From NCBI GenBank assembly GCA_003864535.1, contig BHEQ01000036.1, positions 1 to 12,189 of the forward strand: DNA of 12,189 nt, read 5' to 3'. A program made the translations under genes and the position numbers. The number at the start of each line of letters is the position of its first letter. The first letter of the stretch is position 1. Origin of the DNA: Gammaproteobacteria bacterium (GTDB lineage: Bacteria; Pseudomonadota; Gammaproteobacteria; Cardiobacteriales; Wohlfahrtiimonadaceae). Of the stretch, positions 1 through 6,826 are shown one piece after another. A model generated the notes under the pieces. It had not been told where the DNA came from and did not search any database. It was given only the letters and a program-made list of their open reading frames with translations.

Positions 1-63
1 GGTTGGGAGGGGGTGGTTTTTCGAGCTGCTGAGTAGTTACAACTATTATAATTTTATTAAATT

Positions 64-606
64 TTAGACCAATGCCTTAAAGATATTTTCACTTATTTGA
101 TCTATTTCACCTGCACCTGAAACCGTAGTACACTTTCCTTGCAAGGTATAATATTCAAGCAAAGGATAGGTTTCTTGTTCAAACACAATGCCGCGTTTAT
201 CAATCGTTGCTTCATTATCATCTGAGCGTCCGCGTGCTAATAGGCGCACTTTAATTACTTCAAATGGGACATCAAAATAAATTACTTTATCAATTGGCTG
301 TGATATCTCTTCAAGTAAAGCATCTAAGGCTTGAGCTTGATTGATATTGCGTGGGAAACCATCTAATAAAAAGCCATTTTCTAACTTAGAAATACGTGCT
401 TTAATCATGCCTAGAACAATATCATCAGAAACTAATTGACCTGCATCCATCACTGATTTTGCTTTTAAGCCAAGTTCCGTACCCGCAGCGACCTCAGCTC
501 GGAGTAAATCACCGGTTGCTAAATGAGTTATGCCTAACTTTTTAACGATGTTTTCTGACTGAGTACCCTTTCCAGAACCTGGAGCACCAACTAATACAAT
601 ACGCAT
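64..606 (-). CDS. adk: Adenylate kinase, short-lid form
   Basis: Catalyses ATP + AMP = 2 ADP in the cytoplasm. The 180-residue protein opens with the P-loop GAPGSGKGT (7-15), followed by the AMP-binding segment ATGDLLR (30-36) and the LDGFPR motif (81-86). The lid is the short type: ARGRSDDNEATIDKR (124-138) takes the place of the roughly 30-residue zinc/lid insert of the E. coli enzyme, which explains the length below the usual ~215 residues. The arginines of the lid and the R138 region remain. The ATG is preceded by an AAGGAA ribosome site (613-618). It lies 37 nt after ssb on the same strand and is probably co-transcribed with it. Family assignment is secure; UMP/CMP kinase is a related but less likely reading. 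Confidence 0.95.
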   Translation of the reverse strand: MRIVLVGAPGSGKGTQSENIVKKLGITHLATGDLLRAEVAAGTELGLKAKSVMDAGQLVSDDIVLGMIKARISKLENGFLLDGFPRNINQAQALDALLEEISQPIDKVIYFDVPFEVIKVRLLARGRSDDNEATIDKRGIVFEQETYPLLEYYTLQGKCTTVSGAGEIDQISENIFKALV

Positions 607-643
607 ACTTTATTCCTTTAATTTTATTATTGAAATTTCATTA

Positions 644-1093
644 TTAAAAAGGGAGATCATCATCACTTTGATCAAAAGATGCTGGATCATACGCCGCAGC
701 TTGTTGATTTGCTTGAGTTTCCATGCTCTGAGCTGGATTTGCGCCCGCTCCTGCATTGCGCGAGCCTAACATTTGGAGCTCGTTTGCTACAACGTCAGTT
801 GCATAGCGCTCAATACCATTTTTATCTGTATATTTACGCGTTTTTAAAGCGCCTTCAATATACACTTGCGAGCCTTTTTTAAGATGCTCACCTACAATTT
901 CTGCAAGCCGATTAAAGAATACGACGTTATGCCATTCTGTACGCTCTTGTGTCTCGCCTGAGGTTTTATCCTTCCAAGATTCACTGGTTGCAATAGTAAT
1001 ATTAGCAACTGCTGCGCCTGTTGCGGTATAACGGATATCAGGATCTTTGCCTAAATTACCAACTAAAATAACTTTATTTACGCCTCGTGCCAT
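644..1093 (-). CDS. ssb: Single-stranded DNA-binding protein
   Basis: Binds single-stranded DNA during replication, repair and recombination. The 149-residue protein has an N-terminal OB fold (about 1-110) with the family opening [20 protein letters not shown] and the base-stacking tryptophans W40 and W54. A Gly/Ala/Gln-rich linker (113-136) leads to the acidic C-terminal tip DDDLPF, the docking peptide for partner enzymes. The E. coli protein is 178 residues, so the linker here is short. An AAGGAG ribosome site precedes the ATG. It is the first gene of the ssb-adk pair, with a TATAAT-like -10 box about 50 nt upstream. Confidence 0.97.
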   Translation of the reverse strand: MARGVNKVILVGNLGKDPDIRYTATGAAVANITIATSESWKDKTSGETQERTEWHNVVFFNRLAEIVGEHLKKGSQVYIEGALKTRKYTDKNGIERYATDVVANELQMLGSRNAGAGANPAQSMETQANQQAAAYDPASFDQSDDDLPF

Positions 1094-1141
1094 ATTGCAC
1101 TCCTTTAACTAAAATATATGCTTTCGCTAAAATAAGCGTTG

Positions 1142-1147
1142 ATTATA
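1142..1147 (-). promoter_or_regulatory. Candidate -10 box for ssb-adk
   Basis: Read on the minus strand this is a perfect TATAAT, about 46 nt upstream of the ssb ATG. No good -35 box stands 16-18 nt upstream (the best is TTATAT-like), so the assignment rests on the -10 box and its position. Confidence 0.35.
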
Positions 1148-1220
1148 AAACTTTTCCAAACTAAATATAAGGTTTCCAATGATAAATAAGCTGGAGTCTG
1201 TAACTATACCTTAAATATTA

Positions 1221-1335
1221 AGGGCATATATATTAATTGCTTTTTCTTCGTTACACGATATTATTAAAATGCTCATTTACCTAAGTAAACTGCGCTTTTA
1301 ATAATATCGCAAGCCTTGAAAAATCTAATTTATAG
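1221..1335 (+). repeat. 115-bp hairpin repeat, copy A
   Basis: This copy matches the reverse complement of 3228-3342 over exactly 115 positions with no gaps and 9 mismatches (about 92% identity, counted by eye). Its centre is a hairpin: a perfect 14-bp stem, CGATATTATTAAAA (1256-1269) with TTTTAATAATATCG (1296-1309), then an imperfect inner stem closed by TTTAC / GTAAA around the loop CTAA (1281-1284). The ends carry no terminal inverted repeat and there is no coding capacity. It could be a dispersed intergenic palindromic element or a miniature mobile element; I do not recognise a named family. Confidence 0.85.
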
Positions 1336-1434
1336 AACTCCCCTTAAGAAGCTAAGCAAAAAACCTTATTATAATTTAAATCATTTTATCTATTAATTAG
1401 TTAAATTTAATTACATTGATCTATTTTAGTATGA

Positions 1435-1465
1435 TTTACATGGATAAAGATTTTTCTGATATGCT
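1435..1465 (+). promoter_or_regulatory. Candidate promoter for slp-glycosyltransferase
   Basis: TTTACA (1435-1440) resembles a sigma-70 -35 box. TATGCT (1460-1465) preceded by TG one base upstream (1457-1458) resembles an extended -10 box. The spacer is 19 nt, a little long. The -10 box ends 44 nt before the slp ATG. It is placed by consensus only. Confidence 0.35.
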
Positions 1466-1509
1466 TTATATTAATTTATTACTTAATGTAGATGCTATAG
1501 GAAATATTT

Positions 1510-2019
1510 ATGAATGCTTTAAAGATCGCGACGATGTTTACTTTTATATTAGCAATCATAAGCTGCACCCATGCACCTAATCCTATTGCTAATTTTGAAA
1601 ATGGCGATTTAAGCTCGATTAAAAATAATCCAAAAAACTATTCAAAGCAAAAAATACGCCTCGGTGGGAAAATTTTATCGGTTAACTATACGGATAAAAC
1701 TACTGAAATTGAGATTCAATCCCTCAGCCTTAATAAAAGTGGACGACCTTTTGGAGATAAATCTAAAGGACGCTTCTTAGCTATCGTTCAAGATACTTTA
1801 GATCCTGCTATTTACAAGGAAAATGCTTATTTTACGGGTGTCGGTGTCATCTTAGAAAATAAAAATGATAATTATCAACTTATTTTACAAGTTTCAGAGT
1901 ATAAAATATGGCAGGAAAATTATAATACAAACCGCCAAACTGTTAGGAATGGCTTTCAATCATTTGGCAGAGATGAATCCCCGCTCGGGATGCAAATTAA
2001 TTTGCCTATTAGGTTTTAA
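1510..2019 (+). CDS. slp: Slp-family outer membrane lipoprotein
   Basis: A likely lipoprotein of the Slp (starvation-inducible lipoprotein) family, anchored in the outer membrane and facing the periplasm. The 169-residue precursor starts with a short hydrophobic signal peptide ending in a lipobox-like IISC, giving Cys19 as the lipidated residue. Family landmarks are IRLGG (49-53), a TEIE strand near 65-68, GRPF (78-81), KGRFLA (86-91), LDP (97-99) and the closing strand ending YKIW (131-134). Length is close to E. coli Slp (about 188 residues). The ATG has an AGGA ribosome site (1499-1502). The glycosyltransferase begins 7 nt after its stop, suggesting translational coupling. The molecular role of Slp proteins is not well defined. 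Confidence 0.85.
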   Translation: MNALKIATMFTFILAIISCTHAPNPIANFENGDLSSIKNNPKNYSKQKIRLGGKILSVNYTDKTTEIEIQSLSLNKSGRPFGDKSKGRFLAIVQDTLDPAIYKENAYFTGVGVILENKNDNYQLILQVSEYKIWQENYNTNRQTVRNGFQSFGRDESPLGMQINLPIRF

Positions 2020-2026
2020 TCCGCTG

Positions 2027-3238
2027 ATGAAAATTCTAAATGTATTACCTGAGCTTAATCACGGTGGTGTAGAAATGGTTGTAGCTGAAAGCTCTATTGC
2101 ACTTGCAGCGGCTGGCAATGAGGTTTTTGTGCTTTGTGCTGGTGGTCTTATGGTTGATGCGCTTATTAAGCAAAATGTAAAACTAATTTGCCTGCCGATT
2201 GCAAAAAAAAACCTTACTAGTTTATTTCAAATAATTAAAATAATACGTTTAATCAAAGATATTAAGCCAGATATTATCCATATTCATTCACGCCTACCCG
2301 CTTGGTTAATTTATACGGCTTTAAAATTCATACCCAAAACGCAGCGTCCTATCACGGTTGCAACTATTCACGGACTCCATTCGGTAAATATATATAGCGC
2401 GATAGTTTTAAAAGCTGATGTAGTAATTGCGGTCTCAACAGCTTGTTTTGAGTATTATCATAAGCATTATCTTAATAAATATCCGCATAAATATTTAAGT
2501 AATCTAGCTTCAGAAAATATCCTAAACTCTGACGGCTTATCTACTAAAAAGATTCATATTTTCCCTTTAGGGGTTGATACGCGCCAATTTACCGCAATAA
2601 TTGATGAGCACGATACCCAAATTTTAGAAAAACTAAAAGCTCTTATCCCAGCTTATAATCCTAAAACCCCAATTCTTGCTTTAGTTGGGCGTTTATCTAA
2701 AATTAAAGGACATACTTATTTAATCAATTTAATGAGTGAGTTAAACAAGCAGGAACTCACAGCTTACGCAATTATTGTAGGCAGTGCGGATATTAAACAA
2801 CAAGAATATATGGCACATCTCAAACAAACAATTATCGACAAAAACTTACAAAATTGTATCTTCTTTTTTGGAGAATGCGCTGCGATGCCAGCCCTGTTTA
2901 GACAAGTTGATTTAACTTTATCTTTATCCATAAAAGCTGAATCTTATGGGCGGATTGTTCTTGAAAGTTTACGCGCAGGAACTCCTGTAGTTGGCTGGGA
3001 TATTGGCGGCATTGGGGAGAATTTAAAAGCTTTCTACCCGACAGGATTAGTTAAATTTGATGATCAATCAGCTCTTACAAAAAAGGTTAAACAGGCTCTA
3101 AGGCTTGATAAAATCAAGGAAGAATCACAGCAGTTAAGTGATAGCATTACTCTAGATTGCAGCGAGCATCATCAACATGTTTTACAGCTTTATCAGACCG
3201 CCTTAGACTATAAACTAGAGGAGACTTCTATAAATTAG
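2027..3238 (+). CDS. GT-B glycosyltransferase, family 4-like
   Basis: Probably transfers a sugar from a nucleotide-sugar donor to a cell-surface glycan or lipid acceptor at the inner face of the inner membrane. From the ATG at 2027 it is 403 residues. The N-terminal domain has HGGVE (12-16), HIHSR (85-89) and VATIHGLH (111-118). The donor-binding domain has PLGVDT (180-185), VGRLSKIKG (220-228) and the E-x7-E motif (E305, E313) in AESYGRIVLESLRAGTPVVG. The frame stays open upstream to 1865, but those codons lie inside slp and show no family similarity; the protein proper starts MKILNVLPELNHGG, 7 nt after the slp stop. The last codons and the stop lie inside repeat copy B. Donor and acceptor are unknown. 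No other glycan genes are nearby. Confidence 0.9.
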   Translation: MKILNVLPELNHGGVEMVVAESSIALAAAGNEVFVLCAGGLMVDALIKQNVKLICLPIAKKNLTSLFQIIKIIRLIKDIKPDIIHIHSRLPAWLIYTALKFIPKTQRPITVATIHGLHSVNIYSAIVLKADVVIAVSTACFEYYHKHYLNKYPHKYLSNLASENILNSDGLSTKKIHIFPLGVDTRQFTAIIDEHDTQILEKLKALIPAYNPKTPILALVGRLSKIKGHTYLINLMSELNKQELTAYAIIVGSADIKQQEYMAHLKQTIIDKNLQNCIFFFGECAAMPALFRQVDLTLSLSIKAESYGRIVLESLRAGTPVVGWDIGGIGENLKAFYPTGLVKFDDQSALTKKVKQALRLDKIKEESQQLSDSITLDCSEHHQHVLQLYQTALDYKLEETSIN

Positions 3239-3342
3239 ATTTTTCAAGGCTTGCTATATTATTAAAAGTGCAGTTTACTGGGGTAAATGAGCATTTTCAT
3301 AATATCGTGTAACAAAGGAAAAGCAATTAATAGATGTGCCCT
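3228..3342 (-). repeat. 115-bp hairpin repeat, copy B (inverted)
   Basis: Second copy of the element at 1221-1335, in inverted orientation, with 9 differences over 115 bp. The central stem survives but is less perfect: arms 3254-3267 and 3294-3307 pair with two mismatches, with inner TTTAC / GTAAA around a TGGG loop. The left 11 bases overlap the 3' end of the glycosyltransferase, so the element provides that gene's stop. The copy lies directly upstream of ogt. No T-run follows the hairpin, so it is not a standard intrinsic terminator. Confidence 0.85.
3274..3303 (+). promoter_or_regulatory. Promoter-like boxes inside repeat copy B
   Basis: TTTACT (3274-3279) and CATAAT (3298-3303), separated by 18 nt, resemble sigma-70 -35 and -10 boxes pointing toward ogt. 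The -10 box ends 59 nt before the ogt ATG. It may serve ogt and the two membrane-protein genes. It overlaps the hairpin, so chance matches in AT-rich palindromic DNA are possible. Confidence 0.3.
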
Positions 3343-3362
3343 AGAGAAAACAGGATATAAAT

Positions 3363-3944
3363 ATGACACTAACTAACATAATTATAACAAAGAGTTATCC
3401 TGATACTTTATTTAGTTATACGCATAAAACGCCAATTGGAGATCTAATTAGCTTAGAGAGTTCCGATGGCAGCTTAACTCACTTGTTTTTTAATTCTACT
3501 TTTTTTGAATTATTTAAAGCAGATTATCTAAATGATAATATAAATAAACATAAAAATATTCTGCCAAGCCCGCAGTGTATTAATCCAAATTTAACCAATC
3601 AATTACATAAATATTTTGCAGGTGATTTATCCAACTTCTCAATTAGGCTGATGCTCAAAGGCACTAATTTTCAGCTTAAAGTTTGGCATGGATTACTTAA
3701 GATTAATTATGGGACAACATGTAGCTATCTGGATCTTGCTGCGTATATTGATCATCCAAAAGCTGTGCGCGCCTTAGGTAGTGCCAATGGGGCGAATCCT
3801 ATTCCAATTATCATTCCTTGCCATCGGGTAATTAAGCATAATGGCAAGCTTGGCGGCTATGGCGGTGGCTTAGAGATAAAACAGTTTTTATTAGATCTTG
3901 AAAAACATGATCTGAAAAATATCAACATTAACATTAAAATTTAA
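3363..3944 (+). CDS. ogt: Methylated-DNA-protein-cysteine methyltransferase
   Basis: A DNA repair protein that removes the alkyl group from O6-alkylguanine (or O4-alkylthymine) onto its own cysteine in a single-turnover reaction. The 193-residue protein carries the active-site motif IPCHRV with the acceptor Cys153. Before it comes the DNA-binding and arginine-finger segment PKAVRALGSANGANP (132-146); after it comes GKLGGYGGGLEIKQFLL (161-177). No AraC-like Ada domain is present, so this is the stand-alone Ogt/MGMT type. The N-terminal 90 residues are the variable domain. The ATG is preceded by AGGAT. The stop is 9 nt before the next ATG, so it probably forms an operon with the two YeeE-type genes. 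Confidence 0.93.
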   Translation: MTLTNIIITKSYPDTLFSYTHKTPIGDLISLESSDGSLTHLFFNSTFFELFKADYLNDNINKHKNILPSPQCINPNLTNQLHKYFAGDLSNFSIRLMLKGTNFQLKVWHGLLKINYGTTCSYLDLAAYIDHPKAVRALGSANGANPIPIIIPCHRVIKHNGKLGGYGGGLEIKQFLLDLEKHDLKNININIKI

Positions 3945-3953
3945 GGAATTCAT

Positions 3954-4403
3954 ATGATTATTGATTGGCTTAACTTCACCCCTATCGCTGGATTATTAGG
4001 CGGTGGCTTAATCGGTATTGCTGCTGCAATATTAATTCTATTTAATGGACGGATTGCGGGGATTAGTGGGATTATTGCAGGTTTACTCCGCCCTAAACCT
4101 ACAGAAATACTATGGCGGCTTGCTTTTGTTTTTGGGATTTTAGCGGCGCCATATATTTATAGCCTATTTGCACATATGCCCAAAAGCCGTATTGATGCAA
4201 GTATAACGCTCTTAATTATCGCAGGTCTATTAGTTGGGCTTGGCACGCGTTACGGCTCAGGCTGCACCAGCGGTCATGGTGTTTGTGGCATTTCGCGCTT
4301 ATCTATCCGCTCCATTGTCGCAACTATTGTATTTATGGGCGCAGGATTTATCAGCGTTTATATCATGCGCCACATTTACAGCTTAAATATTTTAGGATTT
4401 TGA
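3954..4403 (+). CDS. YeeE/YedE-family membrane protein, first half
   Basis: An integral inner-membrane protein of the YeeE/YedE (sulphur transport) family, half-size form. The 149 residues contain about four hydrophobic segments (roughly 10-31, 54-72, 82-97, 119-138). The family motif GLGTRYGSGCTSGHGVCGIS (95-114) holds Cys104 and Cys111, the cysteines thought in relatives to guide thiosulfate or other reduced sulphur species. An AAGGAA ribosome site overlaps the ogt stop region. The partner half starts one base after its stop. Paired halves of this kind probably form one transporter. The exact substrate is not shown by the sequence. Confidence 0.88.
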   Translation: MIIDWLNFTPIAGLLGGGLIGIAAAILILFNGRIAGISGIIAGLLRPKPTEILWRLAFVFGILAAPYIYSLFAHMPKSRIDASITLLIIAGLLVGLGTRYGSGCTSGHGVCGISRLSIRSIVATIVFMGAGFISVYIMRHIYSLNILGF

Positions 4404-4404
4404 T

Positions 4405-4851
4405 ATGAAAATTATTACCGCTCTTATCGCCGGCTTTATTTTTGGCTTAGGTTTGATTATTTCAGGAATGGCTAATCCTGATAAAGTTCTAGCTTTTCTT
4501 GATCTTGCTGGAGACTGGGATCCATCTCTTGCACTGGTTATGGGCGGTGCAATTATTATAGGTTTGTTTGCATTTAGTCAAGCTAAATCTCGAAAAACAA
4601 GCATTTTGGGATTAAAAATACAATTACCGAGCGCAACGCGGATTGATAAGCGCTTAATTATTGGTGCACTAATTTTTGGAATTGGCTGGGGTTTAGCTGG
4701 TATTTGCCCAGGTCCTGCTTTAGTTCTAGCAAGCACTGGGGCAATAAAAGGTGTTGTTTTTGTAGCAGCGATGCTTGCAGGAATGCTACTATTTGAAATT
4801 TTAGAGATATTTTTTAATAAAAACAGCGCATCTAAGCCAGAGACACGCTAG
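4405..4851 (+). CDS. YeeE/YedE-family membrane protein, second half (DUF6691-like)
   Basis: Second half of the paired sulphur-transport-type membrane protein. The 148 residues include hydrophobic spans near 4-21, 42-58, 85-101 and 110-135. The conserved pattern is GLGLIISGMANPDKVLAFLD (14-33) at the start and GIGWGLAGICPGPA (92-105) with Cys101 later. The ATG at 4405 follows the upstream stop by one base, so translation is probably coupled. It ends 10 bp before the convergent PfkB kinase gene. It is expected to act with the preceding protein in moving a reduced sulphur compound; this is family-based inference. Confidence 0.87.
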   Translation: MKIITALIAGFIFGLGLIISGMANPDKVLAFLDLAGDWDPSLALVMGGAIIIGLFAFSQAKSRKTSILGLKIQLPSATRIDKRLIIGALIFGIGWGLAGICPGPALVLASTGAIKGVVFVAAMLAGMLLFEILEIFFNKNSASKPETR

Positions 4852-4865
4852 TTAAATATATTTAA
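4852..4865. other. 14-bp perfect palindrome between convergent genes
   Basis: TTAAATATATTTAA spans the 10-bp gap between the convergent stops and includes the PfkB kinase stop codon. It might contribute to transcription ending from both sides, but it contains only A and T, so any hairpin would be weak and chance is a fair explanation. Confidence 0.3.
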
Positions 4866-5905
4866 GATATTTTTTCAAAACCTTGACGACTACTAGTTTT
4901 TGCAATAAATTTAAGAACACTCTCTAAACTAACTGTACCATCAATCGAGTTGCTCGCTTTTAAATTAAAATAGGCACAGGCATTTGCTATTTTTAATGCT
5001 TGATCAAGTCCTAATTCCTGATGAAGTGCATAGAGCATACCTGCACAAAAAGCATCGCCAGCACCGACTGTTCCTTTAATTTCAGATTCAAGAATAAGAT
5101 AAGACGGTGCCATATAGCAAGTATAGCTTTGTGTCATTGCTATCGCCCCTTCAGGGCTATGAATAACCACAATATTATTGACTCCAGACTTAATTAATTG
5201 TGCCGCCGCATTTTGTGTATTAAGCGTATTAAGAGAGTGGTCTTGGTTGCGTAAGCTAATCCCTGTTAATTGTTCTGCTTCGCATTCATTAATAATCAGA
5301 TAATTAATATAGGGCAAACACGGCAGAACAAATTTATGAAATTTTTCAGGATCATTAACAGAAACTAAGTCTAATGATGTCTGGTAGCCTTTTTGTTGCA
5401 TTTGATGAAATAGACGCGCACTAAGGGAACCAAACTCAGAATCTGTTTGATCAAGACGGGCAAGTAATAATAAATACCCGAGATGAAAAATTTTATGTGT
5501 CGTTTGCAGAGTTGAAAAATGGCTAATATCTAATAAAGTATTAACCCCTAAGTCATGAAAAAAAGTTCGCTGCCCCGTATCTTTAGCACTCATCACGTAA
5601 GTATAAGCAGTTTTACCTTTAAGACTGTAAGTATTATCTTCTATATTATGGTCTCTCAGTTGAGATTTGATATAAATAGCATTATCATCTAATCCAACAA
5701 TACCAAAAATACTTAGCGGCAAAGACTGGGTCATTTTAGCAAGCGTTAGTAAGACATTTAAAGGCGCACCTCCTACACATTGACTAACATGTTGCATCGT
5801 TGATAAGTGACCTGGCTCAGGATAGCTTGGGATTTCTAAGACATGATCTACGAGTATATTACCGCTTGCTAAAACTCCTGTGCGAATTCCTGTGCTATTT
5901 GTCAT
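4862..5905 (-). CDS. PfkB-family sugar kinase
   Basis: An ATP-dependent ribokinase-fold kinase, 347 residues from the ATG at 5905. The glycine-rich N-terminal part has VGGAPLNVLLTLAKM (45-59 of this start). The C-terminal signature GTVGAGDAFCAGMLYAL holds the anion-hole GAGD with catalytic Asp284. An earlier TTG at 5941 would overlap the aldolase; the ATG with AAGGGAAA (5912-5919 region) upstream is better. It is the last gene of the sugar operon, 13 nt after the aldolase stop. By context it probably phosphorylates a ketose phosphate (fructose-6-P- or tagatose-6-P-like) to the bisphosphate cleaved by the neighbouring aldolase, or a free ketose. Specificity cannot be read from sequence. Confidence 0.88.
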   Translation of the reverse strand: MTNSTGIRTGVLASGNILVDHVLEIPSYPEPGHLSTMQHVSQCVGGAPLNVLLTLAKMTQSLPLSIFGIVGLDDNAIYIKSQLRDHNIEDNTYSLKGKTAYTYVMSAKDTGQRTFFHDLGVNTLLDISHFSTLQTTHKIFHLGYLLLLARLDQTDSEFGSLSARLFHQMQQKGYQTSLDLVSVNDPEKFHKFVLPCLPYINYLIINECEAEQLTGISLRNQDHSLNTLNTQNAAAQLIKSGVNNIVVIHSPEGAIAMTQSYTCYMAPSYLILESEIKGTVGAGDAFCAGMLYALHQELGLDQALKIANACAYFNLKASNSIDGTVSLESVLKFIAKTSSRQGFEKIS

Positions 5906-5918
5906 AATATTTTCCCTT

Positions 5919-6779
5919 TTAAGCTTTGCCTGTGCTATCAAAAATTATCATTTGTTCGATGACAGTAGCTTCAATTGCTTTTTCTATTCCTATGAGCAAT
6001 TGTGGAAGCTCATCATAAATCTCATTTGGTGTTTGAATAGATTGTTTGACAGATTCTAGTGCAGCCTGACTCATACCTGTATAAAAATTAATTTTATGAA
6101 TGCCCAGTAAAATAGCTTGTTTAAAATCATAGGTACTGATCCCTGAGCCACCATGTAAGACTAGAGGAATACCAGCCTCATCTCTAATTTTTTCCAAACG
6201 GACAAAGTCAAGTTTTGGCTCTCCTTTATATTTCCCATGTGCATTGCCTATAGCAACGGCTAAAGCGTCAATATTAGTTTGCGCGACAAAATCTCTAGCT
6301 TTTAATGGATCGGTAAAAAATTGTGCATCTGCGGCTCCATATAATGCTCCGCCCTCATCGCCACCGACGGCACCAAGTTCAGCTTCTACAGAGATCCCAA
6401 TCGCGTGGCACATCCGCACAACTTCTTGAGTTTGTCTGATATTCTCATCATAAGACAAGCTTGAGCCATCAAACATCACGGAGGTAAATCCTAAGCGAAT
6501 CGCAAGCATGATATTATCAAAAGTAAGTCCATGATCCAAATTAAGAATAACAGGCAGATCATGCTGCTCACTTTTTGCTTTAATGGTAGCAACCAATGAT
6601 GGCAGATCTAAGTATTTGAAATGAACTTCAGCAATATTTAAAATAAAGGGTGCACGCTGTTTGAGACCTGCTGAAAATATTGCATTGATAAAATGGCTAT
6701 CTAGTGCGTTAAATGCTCCAAGTGCGTAGCCGTGTTTTTGTGCATGCGAAAGACCTTGTTTTAAACTAATAAGTGCCAT
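5919..6779 (-). CDS. Class II ketose-bisphosphate aldolase
   Basis: A metal-dependent aldolase of the fructose/tagatose-bisphosphate (Fba/GatY/KbaY) family. It cleaves a ketose 1,6-bisphosphate into dihydroxyacetone phosphate and glyceraldehyde 3-phosphate. The 286-residue protein has LNLDHG with catalytic Asp82 and metal ligand His83, VEAELGAVGGDEGG (131-144), GNAHGKYKG with His181, and VLHGGSG with His209. The phosphate-binding strand reads KINFYTGMSQAAL (229-241), where fructose or tagatose enzymes usually have NIDTD- or NVATE-like sequences, so the substrate may differ from plain fructose bisphosphate. AAAGGAAA precedes the ATG. It lies between the isomerase and the PfkB kinase genes, and the PfkB gene starts 13 nt after its stop. 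Confidence 0.92.
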   Translation of the reverse strand: MALISLKQGLSHAQKHGYALGAFNALDSHFINAIFSAGLKQRAPFILNIAEVHFKYLDLPSLVATIKAKSEQHDLPVILNLDHGLTFDNIMLAIRLGFTSVMFDGSSLSYDENIRQTQEVVRMCHAIGISVEAELGAVGGDEGGALYGAADAQFFTDPLKARDFVAQTNIDALAVAIGNAHGKYKGEPKLDFVRLEKIRDEAGIPLVLHGGSGISTYDFKQAILLGIHKINFYTGMSQAALESVKQSIQTPNEIYDELPQLLIGIEKAIEATVIEQMIIFDSTGKA

Positions 6780-6826
6780 GTTATTTCCTTTAATATATAT
6801 TTAATATTTAATATTTGATACTCTCT

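Larger units (their letters stand above)
1094..1509. other. Divergent intergenic region ssb / slp
   Basis: This 416-bp AT-rich stretch separates the divergent ssb and slp genes. It holds a candidate ssb promoter (-10 at 1142-1147, minus strand), a small perfect palindrome CCTTAA-ATA-TTAAGG (1209-1223), repeat copy A (1221-1335) and a candidate slp promoter (1435-1465). I see no open reading frame, tRNA or recognisable riboswitch. The part from 1336 to 1434 shows only AT-rich sequence. Confidence 0.7.

Noticed and set aside
679..882. Plus-strand 67-codon frame opposite ssb
   Set aside because: It lies wholly within ssb on the other strand and shows no recognisable domain.
1865..2026. N-terminal extension of the glycosyltransferase frame back to an ATG at 1865
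   Set aside because: These codons lie inside slp in another frame, lack family similarity and the conserved protein begins at the ATG at 2027, just after the slp stop.
3254..3307. Repeat copy B hairpin as an intrinsic terminator for slp-glycosyltransferase
   Set aside because: The stem is AT-rich with mismatches and no T-run follows on the plus strand; a terminator role is possible but not supported.
5906..5941. Earlier TTG start for the PfkB kinase
   Set aside because: It would overlap the aldolase end and bypass the AAGGGAAA site; the ATG at 5905 fits better.
6244..6429. Plus-strand 61-codon frame opposite the aldolase
   Set aside because: Low-complexity Ala/Ser/Pro-rich shadow of a well-conserved gene.
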